From the NCBI GenBank assembly GCA_003021105.1, contig PXRG01000006.1:1-64000 (forward strand): 64,000 bases of DNA, read 5' to 3'. The stretch's first letter is position 1; every line of letters starts with the position of its first letter. Position numbers and translations under genes: made by a program. The notes below the pieces were generated by a model. The model worked only from the letters and a program-made list of their open reading frames with translations. It made no database searches and was not told where the DNA came from. Source of the stretch: Halobacteriales archaeon QS_1_68_17. GTDB lineage: Archaea > Halobacteriota > Halobacteria > Halobacteriales > Haloarculaceae. This document shows positions 47,341 to 56,079 of the stretch, one piece after another.

Positions 47341-48579
47341 ATGCTGCCGGGCGTCAGGATCGTCTTCGCACCGTCGGCCGCGGTGCTGGCCGTCACGTTC
47401 GTCGGTGGCGGCGTCGCTCTCGGGACCGTCAGCGGGCTCGTTCCCGGACTGCACGCCAACAACTTCGCGCTGTTTCTGGCGGCCGCCGCGCCGGCCGTGC
47501 CCGGTCCCGGCCGGTTCGTCGGGGCCGCGATGCTCGCAGCCGGCGTCACGCACACCTTCCTCGACGTCGTGCCGGCGCTGGCGCTGGGCGTCCCGGACCC
47601 CGCGATGGCGGCGTCGGCGCTCCCGGGCCACCGGCTCGTGCTCGCGGGCCGGGGCCGCGAGGCGCTCCGGCTGTCGGCGCTCGGCAGCGGGCTGGCCGTC
47701 GTGGCCGCGGCTCCGCTGGCGGTGCCGGTGACGGAACTGATGGCCGCGGTCTATCCGTCGCTCCGCGCGCGGCTGCCGCTGGTGCTTGTCGGCGTCGCCG
47801 TCACGCTCGTGGCGACCGAGCGGACCCGCCGGGCGCGATTCGGCTGTGCAGCCGGGCTGGCCGCCAGCGCGGCCCTCGGGCTGGTCGTGCTCGACCTGCC
47901 CGCGACGGGACTCGTCGACGCGGGCGGCCTGCTCGCGCCGCTTTTCGCCGGCCTGTTCGGCGCGCCGGTGCTGGTCGAGTCCCTCGGCGGCGAGGGCGTC
48001 CCGGCCCAGTCGGACGCTGGCGTGACCAGCCGCCCCCGGGCAGTCGTCGGCGTGGCCGCCGCCGGGACGCTCGCCGGTGCCGCCGTGGGGTATCTCCCCG
48101 GCGTCTCCAGCGCCGTTGCGGCCACCGTGGCCTTGCTCGCCGTCCCCCGCCGGATCGGTGCCCGCGGGTTCGTCGTGACCACGAGCGCGGTCAACACGGC
48201 CAACGCCGTCTTCGCCCTGTTCGCCCTGCTGGAACTGGGCACGCCGCGGACTGGCGTGCTGGTCGCGCTCGACGACGCGGCGGTGCCGCTGTCGCCGCCG
48301 CTGTTGCTCGGCGGCGTCGCGCTGGCGGCCGCGGCCGGCTTCGTCCTCGTCGTGACCGCGGGCGACCGCTACCTCCGGACCGTCGGTCGCCTGGACAACA
48401 CCCGGCTCTCGCTGGCCGTGCTGGCACTGCTCGCGGTCGTCTCGTTCCTGTTTGCCGGCCCCGTCGGCGTCGGCGCGTTCCTGCTGGCGGGGATCGTCGG
48501 CCTCGTGCCCGCCAGGGCGGGCGCGCGCCGCGCGAGTCTCATGGGGGTGCTGATGGGACCGCTGATCGTCGGCGGCTGA
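47341..48579 (+). CDS. TctA/DUF112-type permease
   Basis: 412 residues with about ten to twelve spans, rich in Gly, Ala and Val. The two repeated TctA motifs are visible: GTVSGLVPGLHANNFALFLAA in the first half and GAAVGYLPGVSSAVAATVALL in the second, each with the family G-x-x-P-G loop. It is the large membrane subunit of tripartite tricarboxylate-type transport; TctB- or TctC-like partners are not adjacent. Haloarchaeal members often occur alone, and the substrate is unknown. Confidence 0.85.
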   Translation: MLPGVRIVFAPSAAVLAVTFVGGGVALGTVSGLVPGLHANNFALFLAAAAPAVPGPGRFVGAAMLAAGVTHTFLDVVPALALGVPDPAMAASALPGHRLVLAGRGREALRLSALGSGLAVVAAAPLAVPVTELMAAVYPSLRARLPLVLVGVAVTLVATERTRRARFGCAAGLAASAALGLVVLDLPATGLVDAGGLLAPLFAGLFGAPVLVESLGGEGVPAQSDAGVTSRPRAVVGVAAAGTLAGAAVGYLPGVSSAVAATVALLAVPRRIGARGFVVTTSAVNTANAVFALFALLELGTPRTGVLVALDDAAVPLSPPLLLGGVALAAAAGFVLVVTAGDRYLRTVGRLDNTRLSLAVLALLAVVSFLFAGPVGVGAFLLAGIVGLVPARAGARRASLMGVLMGPLIVGG

Positions 48580-48911
48580 CCACTCGTGGGGATGCTGACG
48601 GGACCGCCGTTCGCCCGCCCGTTCGACGCCCCCTTTCGTCTCCCTCCGGCCGCCGCAGGCCCTCGGGAAGGTCGACCGCGAGTCGTGACATCGTCCGGTT
48701 CCCTTGCTATCTGGACAACAGGTCACCTGAAGGTCAGTCAGGCGCACGTTCGATATCTCTCGAAAACGGCCGGCAAGGGCCGCGAGCGGACGATCGGGCG
48801 AAGTTGTTTCCTATAGATATACGATAAATGAGTTTCCGACCGCGCTAATTGCGGTTGCGATCGGCCGTATGAACTATTATCATTGAAAATAACAGGCTCT
48901 ACAGAGCCAGG
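48580..48911 (+). promoter_or_regulatory. Intergenic region with palindrome before the tandem paralogues
   Basis: About 330 bp without a supported gene; a short frame at 48586-48816 has no coding bias. Just before the next start are an AT-rich box (about 48872-48890, AACTATTATCATTGAAAAT) and a perfect palindrome GGCTCT-AC-AGAGCC at 48895-48908, three bases before ATG 48912. The palindrome could be an operator or an RNA hairpin masking the start. Confidence 0.45.
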
Positions 48912-50279
48912 ATGTACGCCGCCAGGGACGCCGGCGACGAGGACCGCGAACTGCTCGGACGGACCGGGCAGGGCGGGGTGTTCTCGAAGGGGTGGGTCAG
49001 CGAGCAACCGCTCGCGGCGTATCTCGGCGGGGGAGAGACGGCCCGGTTCGTCGTCGCCAACAGGCGGGCGGGCGTCGAGCGCCGGGGCGACGCCGGCGTG
49101 GACCGCTACCGTCCCGGGAGCGGCTACCGCGCGTTCGCGGTCCTGACGGCCAGGCGGGTGCTGTTCGTCGTCGGGGACGGGGCCGACTCCGGCGACTGGT
49201 CGGCGTCGATCCCGTACGCGGAACTCGGGGCGGTCGACCTCCGGAGCGGGGTCTTCCGGCAGGCGTTCCAGTTCTCGACGACATCCGGCGTCATCTGGCG
49301 GTTCCCGGTCCGGGACAGCGACGACCTCGACCGCGCGGCCGCGTACGCGAAGCGCGCGGCGGGGACCTGGGCGCGCGTCGAGTCGCGGTTGAACGAGGCG
49401 AGCAGAGCGGTGGTGGCCGTGGCGGACTACCTCGACCGCGGGGCCCACGACCGGGCGACCGCGGCCCTCGAACGCGCCGACGAGTCGATCGACGACGCCC
49501 GCGGGGCGCTCGCGTCCTTCGACGACGGGATCGCCCCACTGGCCCGTCGCGTCGGGAACGCCGAACAGCGGCTCCGCCGGGCGCGGCTGGACGAACGCGT
49601 CAGCCGGGCGCGACGCCGGATCGAGGCGGGCGAATCGCGCTGGCGCGACCAGGCGTACGACGCGGCCTACGGGGCCTTCGCGGACGCCCACGACCTGTAC
49701 CTGGCGGCCGTCCGGATCGCGTCGGACCTCCCCGGGAATCCGGAGCCGGGCGTCGGGGACCTCCTCGCCGGCCTCGATCGGGTCCAGCGGAAGCTCGGCC
49801 AGCTCCGGCGCGCGCCGTTCCGGCGGGCCCGACAGCTCCACGAGCGCGCCGAGGCGACCGCCGACCCCGAACTGGCCGCCGACCGCTGGGACGAGACCCT
49901 GGAGGCCTACCGGACCGCGCTGGTCCTCGACTGGGGGCGGGACGCGAAACGGTTCGCGGGCGACCGGGAGACCGTCGTGACGGGCGTCGAGCGGGCCGTC
50001 GAGGCCATCGGCCGGACCAGGCGAACACTCGCCGACCGGGCTACAGAGGCGGGCGACCGCCACGCTGCCGCGGGCCGGGAGGAACGCGCCCGCGAGCAGT
50101 ACGCCGCGGCCGCCGATCACCTCCGGCGGGCGCTGGCCGTCGCCCGCGAGTACCGGCCGGACCGGACCGGCGACCTCGAACGGCGGCTGGCGGCCGTCGA
50201 GGCTGAACTCGACCGCCACGACCGGCCCGCGGAGGACGCCGAGGACGAGTCGCCCGGACCGGTCGCCGGCGACGGGTAG
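48912..50279 (+). CDS. Beta domain plus helical-repeat protein, unknown family, tandem paralogue 1
   Basis: 455 acidic residues. About residues 20-160 form a beta-rich domain (ARFVVANRRAGV, GYRAFAVLTARRVLFVVGDGADSG, IPYAELGAVDLRSG, IWRFPV) that reads like a bacterial PH or GRAM-type module. The remaining 290 residues are long helices rich in Ala, Arg, Glu and Asp, with tetratricopeptide-like spacing (RWRDQAYDAAYGAFADAHDLY; AADRWDETLEAYRTALVLDWG). No membrane span is present. It shares order and motifs with the gene at 50488, so the pair arose by duplication. Role unknown. Confidence 0.8.
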   Translation: MYAARDAGDEDRELLGRTGQGGVFSKGWVSEQPLAAYLGGGETARFVVANRRAGVERRGDAGVDRYRPGSGYRAFAVLTARRVLFVVGDGADSGDWSASIPYAELGAVDLRSGVFRQAFQFSTTSGVIWRFPVRDSDDLDRAAAYAKRAAGTWARVESRLNEASRAVVAVADYLDRGAHDRATAALERADESIDDARGALASFDDGIAPLARRVGNAEQRLRRARLDERVSRARRRIEAGESRWRDQAYDAAYGAFADAHDLYLAAVRIASDLPGNPEPGVGDLLAGLDRVQRKLGQLRRAPFRRARQLHERAEATADPELAADRWDETLEAYRTALVLDWGRDAKRFAGDRETVVTGVERAVEAIGRTRRTLADRATEAGDRHAAAGREERAREQYAAAADHLRRALAVAREYRPDRTGDLERRLAAVEAELDRHDRPAEDAEDESPGPVAGDG

Positions 50280-50487
50280 CTGTCGGCCGCCGTATCAGTT
50301 CTTTTCCGTCGACTCGTGCCGTTCGCCGAATCGGCTCCCTTCTGCCGGATCGGCCCGTTCGTCGAATCGGTCCCCTTCCGACTGCTCGTCGACACGAGCG
50401 ACCGGGACTCGATTATCAACATGTGAAACAAACGAACGGTTCTTAGGTTCCGGCCGGATCATAGCCGATACTAGGTGTACACGATGG

Positions 50488-51756
50488 GTGGCGCGTGGGA
50501 AGCCGACCGGGAGGGGACCGGCAGGATCGACCCGGGTGTTCGTCGTTTCGAACCGACGGAAGGGGCTGACTGTCGAACGGGACGGCACATCGACGACTGT
50601 CAGGCCGGACTCGGGGGCGATGGCAGTCGCGGTCGTCACGAGCGCGCGCACGCACTTCGCCGTCGGCGGGGCCGGCGACGAGGGGGACTGGCGCGAGGCG
50701 ATCCACCATGCGGAGGTCGCGGACGTGACGGTCCGCCGGACGCTCGTCCGGACGAACAAGCTGTCGGTGACGACCCGGGACGACGCCACGTACCGGTTCT
50801 ACGTCCCACGCGGGACGGTGCTCTCGAACCTCTCGTCGTATCTCGCCGAGGTCGTCGACTGCTGGGGGACGGTCGAGGGACACCTCTCCCGTGTCGAGGG
50901 CCGCATGGCCGCGATCGAACGGCACCTCGAGTCCGGGGAGATCGAGGACGCCCACGCCACCTACCGGGACCTCGACCAGTCGCTCGAACGGGCGCGCGAC
51001 GCGGCCGACGCGTTCGGCGCGCGGCCGGACGGTCCGATCTCCCGTCGCATCGAGTCGGTGGCGACGGAACTCGATCGCTCGCTGGCGACGTGTCACGCCC
51101 GTCGCGGGGACCAGATCGCCGACCGGGGGGAGAAACACTGGGCGCGCGGCGAGTACGAGCGCGCCCACGAACTGTTCCGGGCCGCCAGGTCGCAGTACGA
51201 GCGGGCACTGTCGATCACGGAGCGACACGACGTCTCGGCTCCGGAGGTCGAGCGCCGGCGGGCGGACCTGCTCGACAGGCTGGACGAACTGGAGGCCGAA
51301 CCGCTCGGCCGGGCCGAGCGCGCCCGCTCGCGGACGATGGCGACCGACGATCCGGGCCGGGCGGTGTCGGCCTGGCGCGAGGCGCTCGACCGGTACCGGC
51401 AGGTGCTCGAACTCGGCTGGGGCGACCCCGGGGCGACCTTCGACGGTGACACCGACGCCCTCCGGTTCCAGATCTCTTGGATCGTCGGGCGACTGCTCGC
51501 GGCCCGCCGGTCGTACGCTGCCGAACTGGTCGGCGACGCCGAGGCCGCCACGCGCGACGACCGCCCCGAGCGGGCCCACCAGTTACTCACCGCGGCCGCC
51601 GAACAACTCGGGGCGGCCCGCGACCTCTCACGGGAGTACCGGACCGGCGACCCGGCGGAGGTCGAACGGGAGATCAGGACAATCGAACGAAAGCTCGACC
51701 GAACCGACCGGCGGGCCTGGACGCCCGACTTGCACAGGACCCCGGCCGCCGAGTGA
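50488..51756 (+). CDS. Tandem paralogue 2 of the beta/helical-repeat protein, 5' end possibly shifted
   Basis: 422 residues. It repeats the layout of its neighbour: RVFVVSNRRKGLTVERDG, VAVVTSARTHFAVGGAGDEG, YRFYVPRG, then long helices ending with REALDRYRQVLELGWG and AARDLSREYR, both shared with paralogue 1. The first ~30 residues of paralogue 1 have no counterpart. The GTG-start leader (ARGKPTGRGPAGS) is basic, whereas an ATG at 50484 in another frame gives an acidic leader (MGGAWEADREGTGRID), so a one-base shift may have altered the start. The TGA stop is the site of element F. Confidence 0.78.
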   Translation: MARGKPTGRGPAGSTRVFVVSNRRKGLTVERDGTSTTVRPDSGAMAVAVVTSARTHFAVGGAGDEGDWREAIHHAEVADVTVRRTLVRTNKLSVTTRDDATYRFYVPRGTVLSNLSSYLAEVVDCWGTVEGHLSRVEGRMAAIERHLESGEIEDAHATYRDLDQSLERARDAADAFGARPDGPISRRIESVATELDRSLATCHARRGDQIADRGEKHWARGEYERAHELFRAARSQYERALSITERHDVSAPEVERRRADLLDRLDELEAEPLGRAERARSRTMATDDPGRAVSAWREALDRYRQVLELGWGDPGATFDGDTDALRFQISWIVGRLLAARRSYAAELVGDAEAATRDDRPERAHQLLTAAAEQLGAARDLSREYRTGDPAEVEREIRTIERKLDRTDRRAWTPDLHRTPAAE

Positions 51757-51836
51757 TACTGTCGGCTATACTCCCTCGAAGGGTTTCGGCACCCGCGGTG
51801 CCGAATATCTTCACGACGGTATAGCCGACAGTATGA
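51754..51836 (+). mobile_element. TIR element F (77 bp) on the paralogue 2 stop codon
   Basis: Body 51757-51833, with perfect ends TACTGTCGGCTATA and TATAGCCGACAGTA. TGA flanks both sides (51754-51756, 51834-51836); the left copy is the stop codon. An inner hairpin (GGCACCCGCGGTGCC) is present. In RNA it would form a long stem directly after the gene. Confidence 0.92.
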
Positions 51837-51840
51837 GCCG

Positions 51841-52197
51841 TCACTCGGGACTTAGCTCGGCCAGCAGTTCCTCGGCGAGCTGGGACCGGCGGTACCGGAC
51901 GGTCCGGTTCCGACGGTCGAACTCCACCAGCCCCGCCTCCTCGAGGACTGGCAGGTGGACGTGACCCAGGCCGATCCTGATGGTGTCCCGCGGCGGCTCC
52001 ACCCGCCCCACGAGTTCGGCGGCGAGTTCCGACACGGTCGCGGTCCCGTCGGGCGAGCCGACGAGATAGCGAAGCACCTCCCGCCGCGACCGGGCCGCGA
52101 GACCTCTGCAGATGTCGTCGACTGTCCCGTCGTGCGGTCTGGCGAGGTGAGTCCCGCTCCCACCGTCCTCAACCGGGTAGATATGCTCGTCTGACAT
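51841..52197 (-). CDS. Winged-helix transcription regulator (DUF7344-like)
   Basis: 118 residues from ATG 52197 (MSDEHIYPVEDGG). The core is one winged helix: DDICRGLAARSRREVLRYLVG, ATVSELAAELVG, DTIRIGLGHVHLPVLEEAGLVEFD and NRTVRYRRS in the wing. It lacks any ligand domain. The form is typical of the many haloarchaeal HTH proteins of DUF7344 type. The target is unknown; the gene faces the tandem paralogues tail to tail. Confidence 0.85.
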   Translation of the reverse strand: MSDEHIYPVEDGGSGTHLARPHDGTVDDICRGLAARSRREVLRYLVGSPDGTATVSELAAELVGRVEPPRDTIRIGLGHVHLPVLEEAGLVEFDRRNRTVRYRRSQLAEELLAELSPE

Positions 52198-52293
52198 CAC
52201 CCTGTGGTAGGACAGGACACATGATAATGATTTGTGAGACACCGTATGACGAATCGAAACTATTGTCTGACGTGACCGCACCGAGCCGGCGGG

Positions 52294-53523
52294 TCAGCGC
52301 GCCTCGACGGTTACCCACGTCGTCACGACGCCCGCGAGGCCGACGACGACGGCGAACCCGAACACGACGGTGTACCCGCCCGCGACGCTAATCAGTTCCC
52401 CGACGACGACCGGCGCGACGAACGACCCGAGCCAGCCGGTGACACTCACAAGCGAGATGGCAGTCCCCGCCACGTTCGGCTCGGCGAACTCCTGGACGAA
52501 CTGGTAGAGGAGTCCGAACTGCATCTGGATGAAAAAGCCCGCGACCACCAGGCCGACGACGAAAAGCGGCACCGTTCCCACGGGAGCCAGAAGCGCCGCG
52601 AGCGCCACCGCGCCCAGAAACGAGACGAAAAAGACCGGCCGCCGCCGCCGGCCGAGCGGCCCGTCGGAGAGCCAGCCGCCGACGGGCCGGGCGAGCAGCC
52701 CGACCGCGGGGAACAGCGCGACGAACAGGCCGCTGTCGGCCAGCGAGACGCCGAACGCCTCGGTCAGGTAGGTCGGCATCCAGCTGTTGTACAGCATGTA
52801 CAGCGAGTACCCCAGAAACGAGAGCAGCGCCACCAGGAGGACGTTCCGGTCCGTGAACATCCGCCTGAAGTCGGTGCCGCCCGGCAAGGCCAACTCGGTC
52901 TCGACGTCGGCGAGCGCGACCCGGCCCTGGAGGAGGTAAAACAGCAGCGCGAAGGCCAGTCCGATCGTCGCGTACACCGGGAAGACCGCGGGCCAGGAGA
53001 GCCGGTCGGCCACGAGGGGGGCCGTCAACTGGCCGAAGGCGTATCCGATCGGATACCCGGTGATCAGGACGGCCACGGCGGTCGCCCGCCTTGACTCGGG
53101 GAACGCGCTGGTGATCACGTTAGCGCCGACCACCCAGAGGATGAAGACGCCGATGCCACCGACCAGCCGGGAGGCCACGAGCGAGAGGAAGGCCCCGTCG
53201 GTCGCGGCGGCCCACCCCCACGCGCCGCCGACGAAGATCAGGACGCCGGCGACCAGCACCGCCACCCGGCTTTTCACGCGGTCCAGGTACATCCCGAGGG
53301 GCAACCCGAGGACGGTCGCGGACACCTGCGGGAGCGACACCAGCGCCGCGCCCGCGCTCTTGCCGATCCCCATCGACGGCATGATGATCGGCAGCAGGCT
53401 CGCGGGCGCGATCACGTAGCTGCCGACCGAGAGCAGGATGAACCAGCCGGCGACTAGCAGCCCCGCCGCGCGCGGCACGGCGACGCGGGCCACGGTCCGG
53501 CGGACGCTCGCAGTCGGTTTCAC
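52294..53523 (-). CDS. MFS transporter
   Basis: 409 residues with twelve hydrophobic spans. The inter-helix 2-3 motif GMYLDRVKSRVAVLVAG (G-x-x-x-D-R-x-x-R/K) and its second-half echo GWLSDGPLGRRRRPVFF identify the major facilitator superfamily. It resembles the NNP/anion-cation symporter-like haloarchaeal group, but the substrate cannot be assigned. Transcribed alone. Confidence 0.92.
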   Translation of the reverse strand: MKPTASVRRTVARVAVPRAAGLLVAGWFILLSVGSYVIAPASLLPIIMPSMGIGKSAGAALVSLPQVSATVLGLPLGMYLDRVKSRVAVLVAGVLIFVGGAWGWAAATDGAFLSLVASRLVGGIGVFILWVVGANVITSAFPESRRATAVAVLITGYPIGYAFGQLTAPLVADRLSWPAVFPVYATIGLAFALLFYLLQGRVALADVETELALPGGTDFRRMFTDRNVLLVALLSFLGYSLYMLYNSWMPTYLTEAFGVSLADSGLFVALFPAVGLLARPVGGWLSDGPLGRRRRPVFFVSFLGAVALAALLAPVGTVPLFVVGLVVAGFFIQMQFGLLYQFVQEFAEPNVAGTAISLVSVTGWLGSFVAPVVVGELISVAGGYTVVFGFAVVVGLAGVVTTWVTVEAR

Positions 53524-53674
53524 GAACGGAGTTCGGCGATCCCGGACAACAATCTATCGGCTTCCGTTGACGATCGTCCGAACCATGTTTCGGACGGGAA
53601 CCGGCCGCTATCCCGCGGTGGCTCCTGACCGAAGCTCCTCACTCGGCAGTCGTATCAACGTAATATAACTTTCG

Positions 53675-54922
53675 CTACGGGTCTCGCTCCCGGATTTCGA
53701 ACCGCGCCCCGCTGTCGTCGGCGTCGGTGACCGTCACGCGCCAGCCGTGGGCGTCGGCGACTGCCTCGACGATGCTCAGCCCGAACCCGGTCCCTCCGTC
53801 GGAGGTCGAGTAGCCGGACTCGAACACCCGGTCGCGCTCTTCCGGGGGAATGCCGGGACCGTCGTCGGCGACGTAGAAGCCGTCGGGCAGGTCGCCGACG
53901 GTCACGGTCACGTCCGGCCCGGCGTGGTCGACGGCGTTGCGAAAGAGGTTCTCCAGTAGTTGCCGGACGCGGGTATCGTCGGCCTGGATCGAACCCTCGG
54001 CGTCGACCCGGAGCGTCGCGGCCCCCGTCTCGACGACGTCCCAGCCGTCCCGGACCGTCGCCGCGAAATCGAGCGATTCGCGGTCGACCGCCGCGTCGCC
54101 GTGGCGGGCCACCGCCAGCAGGTCGTCGATCAGCGCCGCCATCCGGTCGTGTGCCCGCGCGACCGCTTCGAGGTGTTCGCTGTCGCGTCGCTTTCGTTCG
54201 AGTTCCAGCCGACCCGTGGCCACGTTCAGCGGGTTCCGGAGGTCGTGGGAGACGATCCCCGCGAACTCCTCGAGCCGGTCGTTCTGGCGCTCCAGTTTCC
54301 GCTTTGCCTCCGTGGTCGCCCGTACCTGCTCGTCGAGGGCCTCCCGCATCTGTGCCAGTTGGTTGACCTGGTCCATCACTTCGATGTCGCCCTCGTCGAG
54401 GATGCTCTCGGCGAAGTCGTACTCCGCGCGGGCCGCGAGGTCGCCCTCCTGGTAGGCGGTCAGCGTCCGCCTCAGTTCGTCGATCAGGTGTTCCATCTCC
54501 CGGCGCTGGCGCTCGGAGTCGGACCGCTGCTGGACGAACTCGAAGGCTCCGGCCAGGTCGCCGTCCCGGTAGAGCGGCACCGCGATGAACCACACCTCCG
54601 CTCCCGACCCGCCGACGATGGTGCTGGTGTCCTCGTAGGTCGGCTGGTCCGGCAGTCGCAAGAGCGCGTACTCGCTGTCGGCCCGCCCGACGTCGTAGAC
54701 CTCGTCGGCGTTCCGCGGGTGAGCGAGCACCTTCTCGGCGAGGATCGTTTCCCTGTCGCCGTCGTAGACGTACTCGCCGATCCTGTCGCGGTTCTCGATT
54801 TCGGCGCGCTCGATTTCGAGCAGGTCCTCGATCGCCTCGTTCCAGACGACGACGTTCCCCTCGGCGTCGAGGATCACCGTCGGGATGTCGAGCGCCCGAA
54901 ACGCGGTCTCGAAGTCAAGCAT
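53675..54922 (-). CDS. Cytoplasmic PAS-domain sensor histidine kinase
   Basis: 415 residues from ATG 54922. PAS at about 1-115 (IPTVILDAEGNVVVWNEAIEDLLEI), a helical HAMP-like linker (AEYDFAESILDEGDIEVMDQVNQLAQMREALDEQV), HisKA with FAGIVSHDLRNPLNVA (phosphoacceptor His near residue 230) and HATPase with NLFRNAVDHAG, ADDGPGIPPEERD and GFGLSIVEAVADAHGW. No transmembrane segment, so it senses an internal signal such as redox or a ligand in PAS. No response regulator is adjacent. Directly follows a frameshifted small gene. Confidence 0.93.
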   Translation of the reverse strand: MLDFETAFRALDIPTVILDAEGNVVVWNEAIEDLLEIERAEIENRDRIGEYVYDGDRETILAEKVLAHPRNADEVYDVGRADSEYALLRLPDQPTYEDTSTIVGGSGAEVWFIAVPLYRDGDLAGAFEFVQQRSDSERQRREMEHLIDELRRTLTAYQEGDLAARAEYDFAESILDEGDIEVMDQVNQLAQMREALDEQVRATTEAKRKLERQNDRLEEFAGIVSHDLRNPLNVATGRLELERKRRDSEHLEAVARAHDRMAALIDDLLAVARHGDAAVDRESLDFAATVRDGWDVVETGAATLRVDAEGSIQADDTRVRQLLENLFRNAVDHAGPDVTVTVGDLPDGFYVADDGPGIPPEERDRVFESGYSTSDGGTGFGLSIVEAVADAHGWRVTVTDADDSGARFEIRERDP

Positions 54923-54958
54923 CGCCCAGTTTCCTCCGGCCACCCAAGTGGCCGCCCG

Positions 54959-55208
54959 CTACCGCTTCCGGTCCGGAATTGTTCGGGTCGGGCGCGACAG
55001 TCCGATCTCGGTGACGACCCCGCGGGTGCGGTCGAGTCCGTCGCCGGCACACGCCCCGGCCGCCGACCCCACGACCGCGACCGTCGTCCTCCCACACGGC
55101 CGGCAGTGCCATCGCGATCCCCGGGACGGTGGCCTCCGCGTCGGGGACCATCTGGGCGTACTCCGGCGTTTCCGACCCGTCCGTGGGAGTAAATAGGCGG
55201 GAAACCAT
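54959..55208 (-). pseudogene. Small unidentified gene, frameshifted
   Basis: ATG 55208 encodes MVSRLFTPTDGSETPEYAQM and VPGIAMALPAVWED. At about 55080 the frame with GC-rich third positions changes: the continuation is TVAVVGSAAGACAGDGLDRT...VVTEIGLSRPTR, ending TAG at 54959. The first frame, read on, becomes Arg-rich and ends overlapping the kinase start. A one-base shift (or short deletion) is the simplest reading. The family is not recognised. Confidence 0.5.
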
Positions 55209-55431
55209 ACGTTCTCTACACCGTGTGCGTAAATAAACACTACGCAGTTTTTCTGGGTCGGGAGCGGTCGGTTCGCCCGTGCCGCCGAGTCCTCGGACGG
55301 TCGGGAAGGTCGTCCTCGGCAGACGACGCGCCGAGTCCTGCTCGCTTCGCTGTGCGCGTCTCGTCCGGTTCAAATCCGCACGTCCACACAGCTGGCGCTG
55401 GCGACTCACGACGTTCGTCGCAGTCGCCAGC
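55209..55431. other. Intergenic stretch before the integrase remnant
   Basis: About 220 bp with no supported gene. It has an AT-rich patch (GTAAATAAACACTACGCAG, about 55229-55247) that may hold the promoter of the small broken gene. Further right, CGGTTCAAATCCGC (55367-55380) matches the T arm of tRNA-Val in inverted orientation. Confidence 0.4.
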
Positions 55432-56016
55432 AGAAGTTCACGTACGTTCGTCGGGAGCATACGCTGTTTGATACTGATTGTTGCGATTGTTTTCGCAACC
55501 ACGTCACGTGAACGGTTGGTTCGCGGGCTGAAGCCCACGAATTGTGACTTCTCGGCGGTAAAGAGTCGCAACAATCACTATGAGTTGCTGTGGCATACGG
55601 GCGGTCGAATCGGAACGGCACGGGCGCTCGACTTGCAGGACTTCGACCGCGAAAACGAATGGCTTGAGATTATCCACCACCCCGATACTGGCACACTCTC
55701 GAAGAACGGGGAGCGTGGCGAGCGGTTCATCGCCCTGAATGAGCGAGTGTGTGAGATACTGACCGACTGGATTGAGACGAACCGCCCCAACGTGGAGGAT
55801 GAGCACGGACAGAAACCCCTGTTTGCTTCGTCTGCGGGCCGCGCCCGCAAGACGACGCTACGGCGGACAGTCTACCGCGTATCTCAACCGTGTTTCTCTG
55901 CCGACTGTTCTCACGACCGCGACCCCGCGGAGTGTGACGCGAAGGGCTACGACGGTGGGAACCGCTGTCCAAGCGGGATTGACCCCCATACCATTCGACG
56001 GTCGGCTATTACATGA
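55432..56016 (+). pseudogene. Tyrosine recombinase (integrase) fragment, split by element C
   Basis: Left of element C the frame reads KFTYVRREHTLFE; right of it, ELLWHTGGRIGTARALDLQDF. Joining at the duplicated TGA restores one frame (TTT GAG TTG), so the element landed inside the gene. The remainder matches haloarchaeal integrases: HHPDTGTLSKNGERGERFIAL, TLRRTVYRVSQPCF with a Cys/His insert, and GIDPHTIRRSAIT, carrying the box-II H-x-x-R. The catalytic Tyr region is missing; a TGA at 56014 follows. The N-terminal SAM-like domain is also gone. It sits 63 bp from tRNA-Val, the usual attachment context. Confidence 0.82.
55469..55583 (+). mobile_element. TIR element copy C (109 bp) inside the integrase gene
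   Basis: Body 55472-55580, in the same orientation as copy B and differing at about four positions. TGA flanks it at 55469-55471 and 55581-55583. Here the target TGA was within TTTGAGTTG of the integrase frame, showing that the target triplet need not be a stop codon. Confidence 0.94.
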
Positions 56017-56079
56017 TTTAAGCAGGAAAGACAGCGAACCCGTCGCTGTCTGGCAAATACCGTGAAAGAGTGCAGGAAG

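Noticed and set aside
48586-48816. 76-codon frame after the TctA-like gene
   Set aside because: No coding bias, no promoter, polar random composition.
50295-50420. Minus-strand frame with two similar 12-codon units (36-bp period, at 50321 and 50357)
   Set aside because: No start codon and mixed third-position bias; a short imperfect DNA repeat is the most that can be supported.
55367-55380. CGGTTCAAATCCGC identical to part of the tRNA-Val T arm, possible attachment-site repeat
   Set aside because: It is inverted relative to the tRNA and only 14 nt, so it cannot be a direct att repeat from integration.
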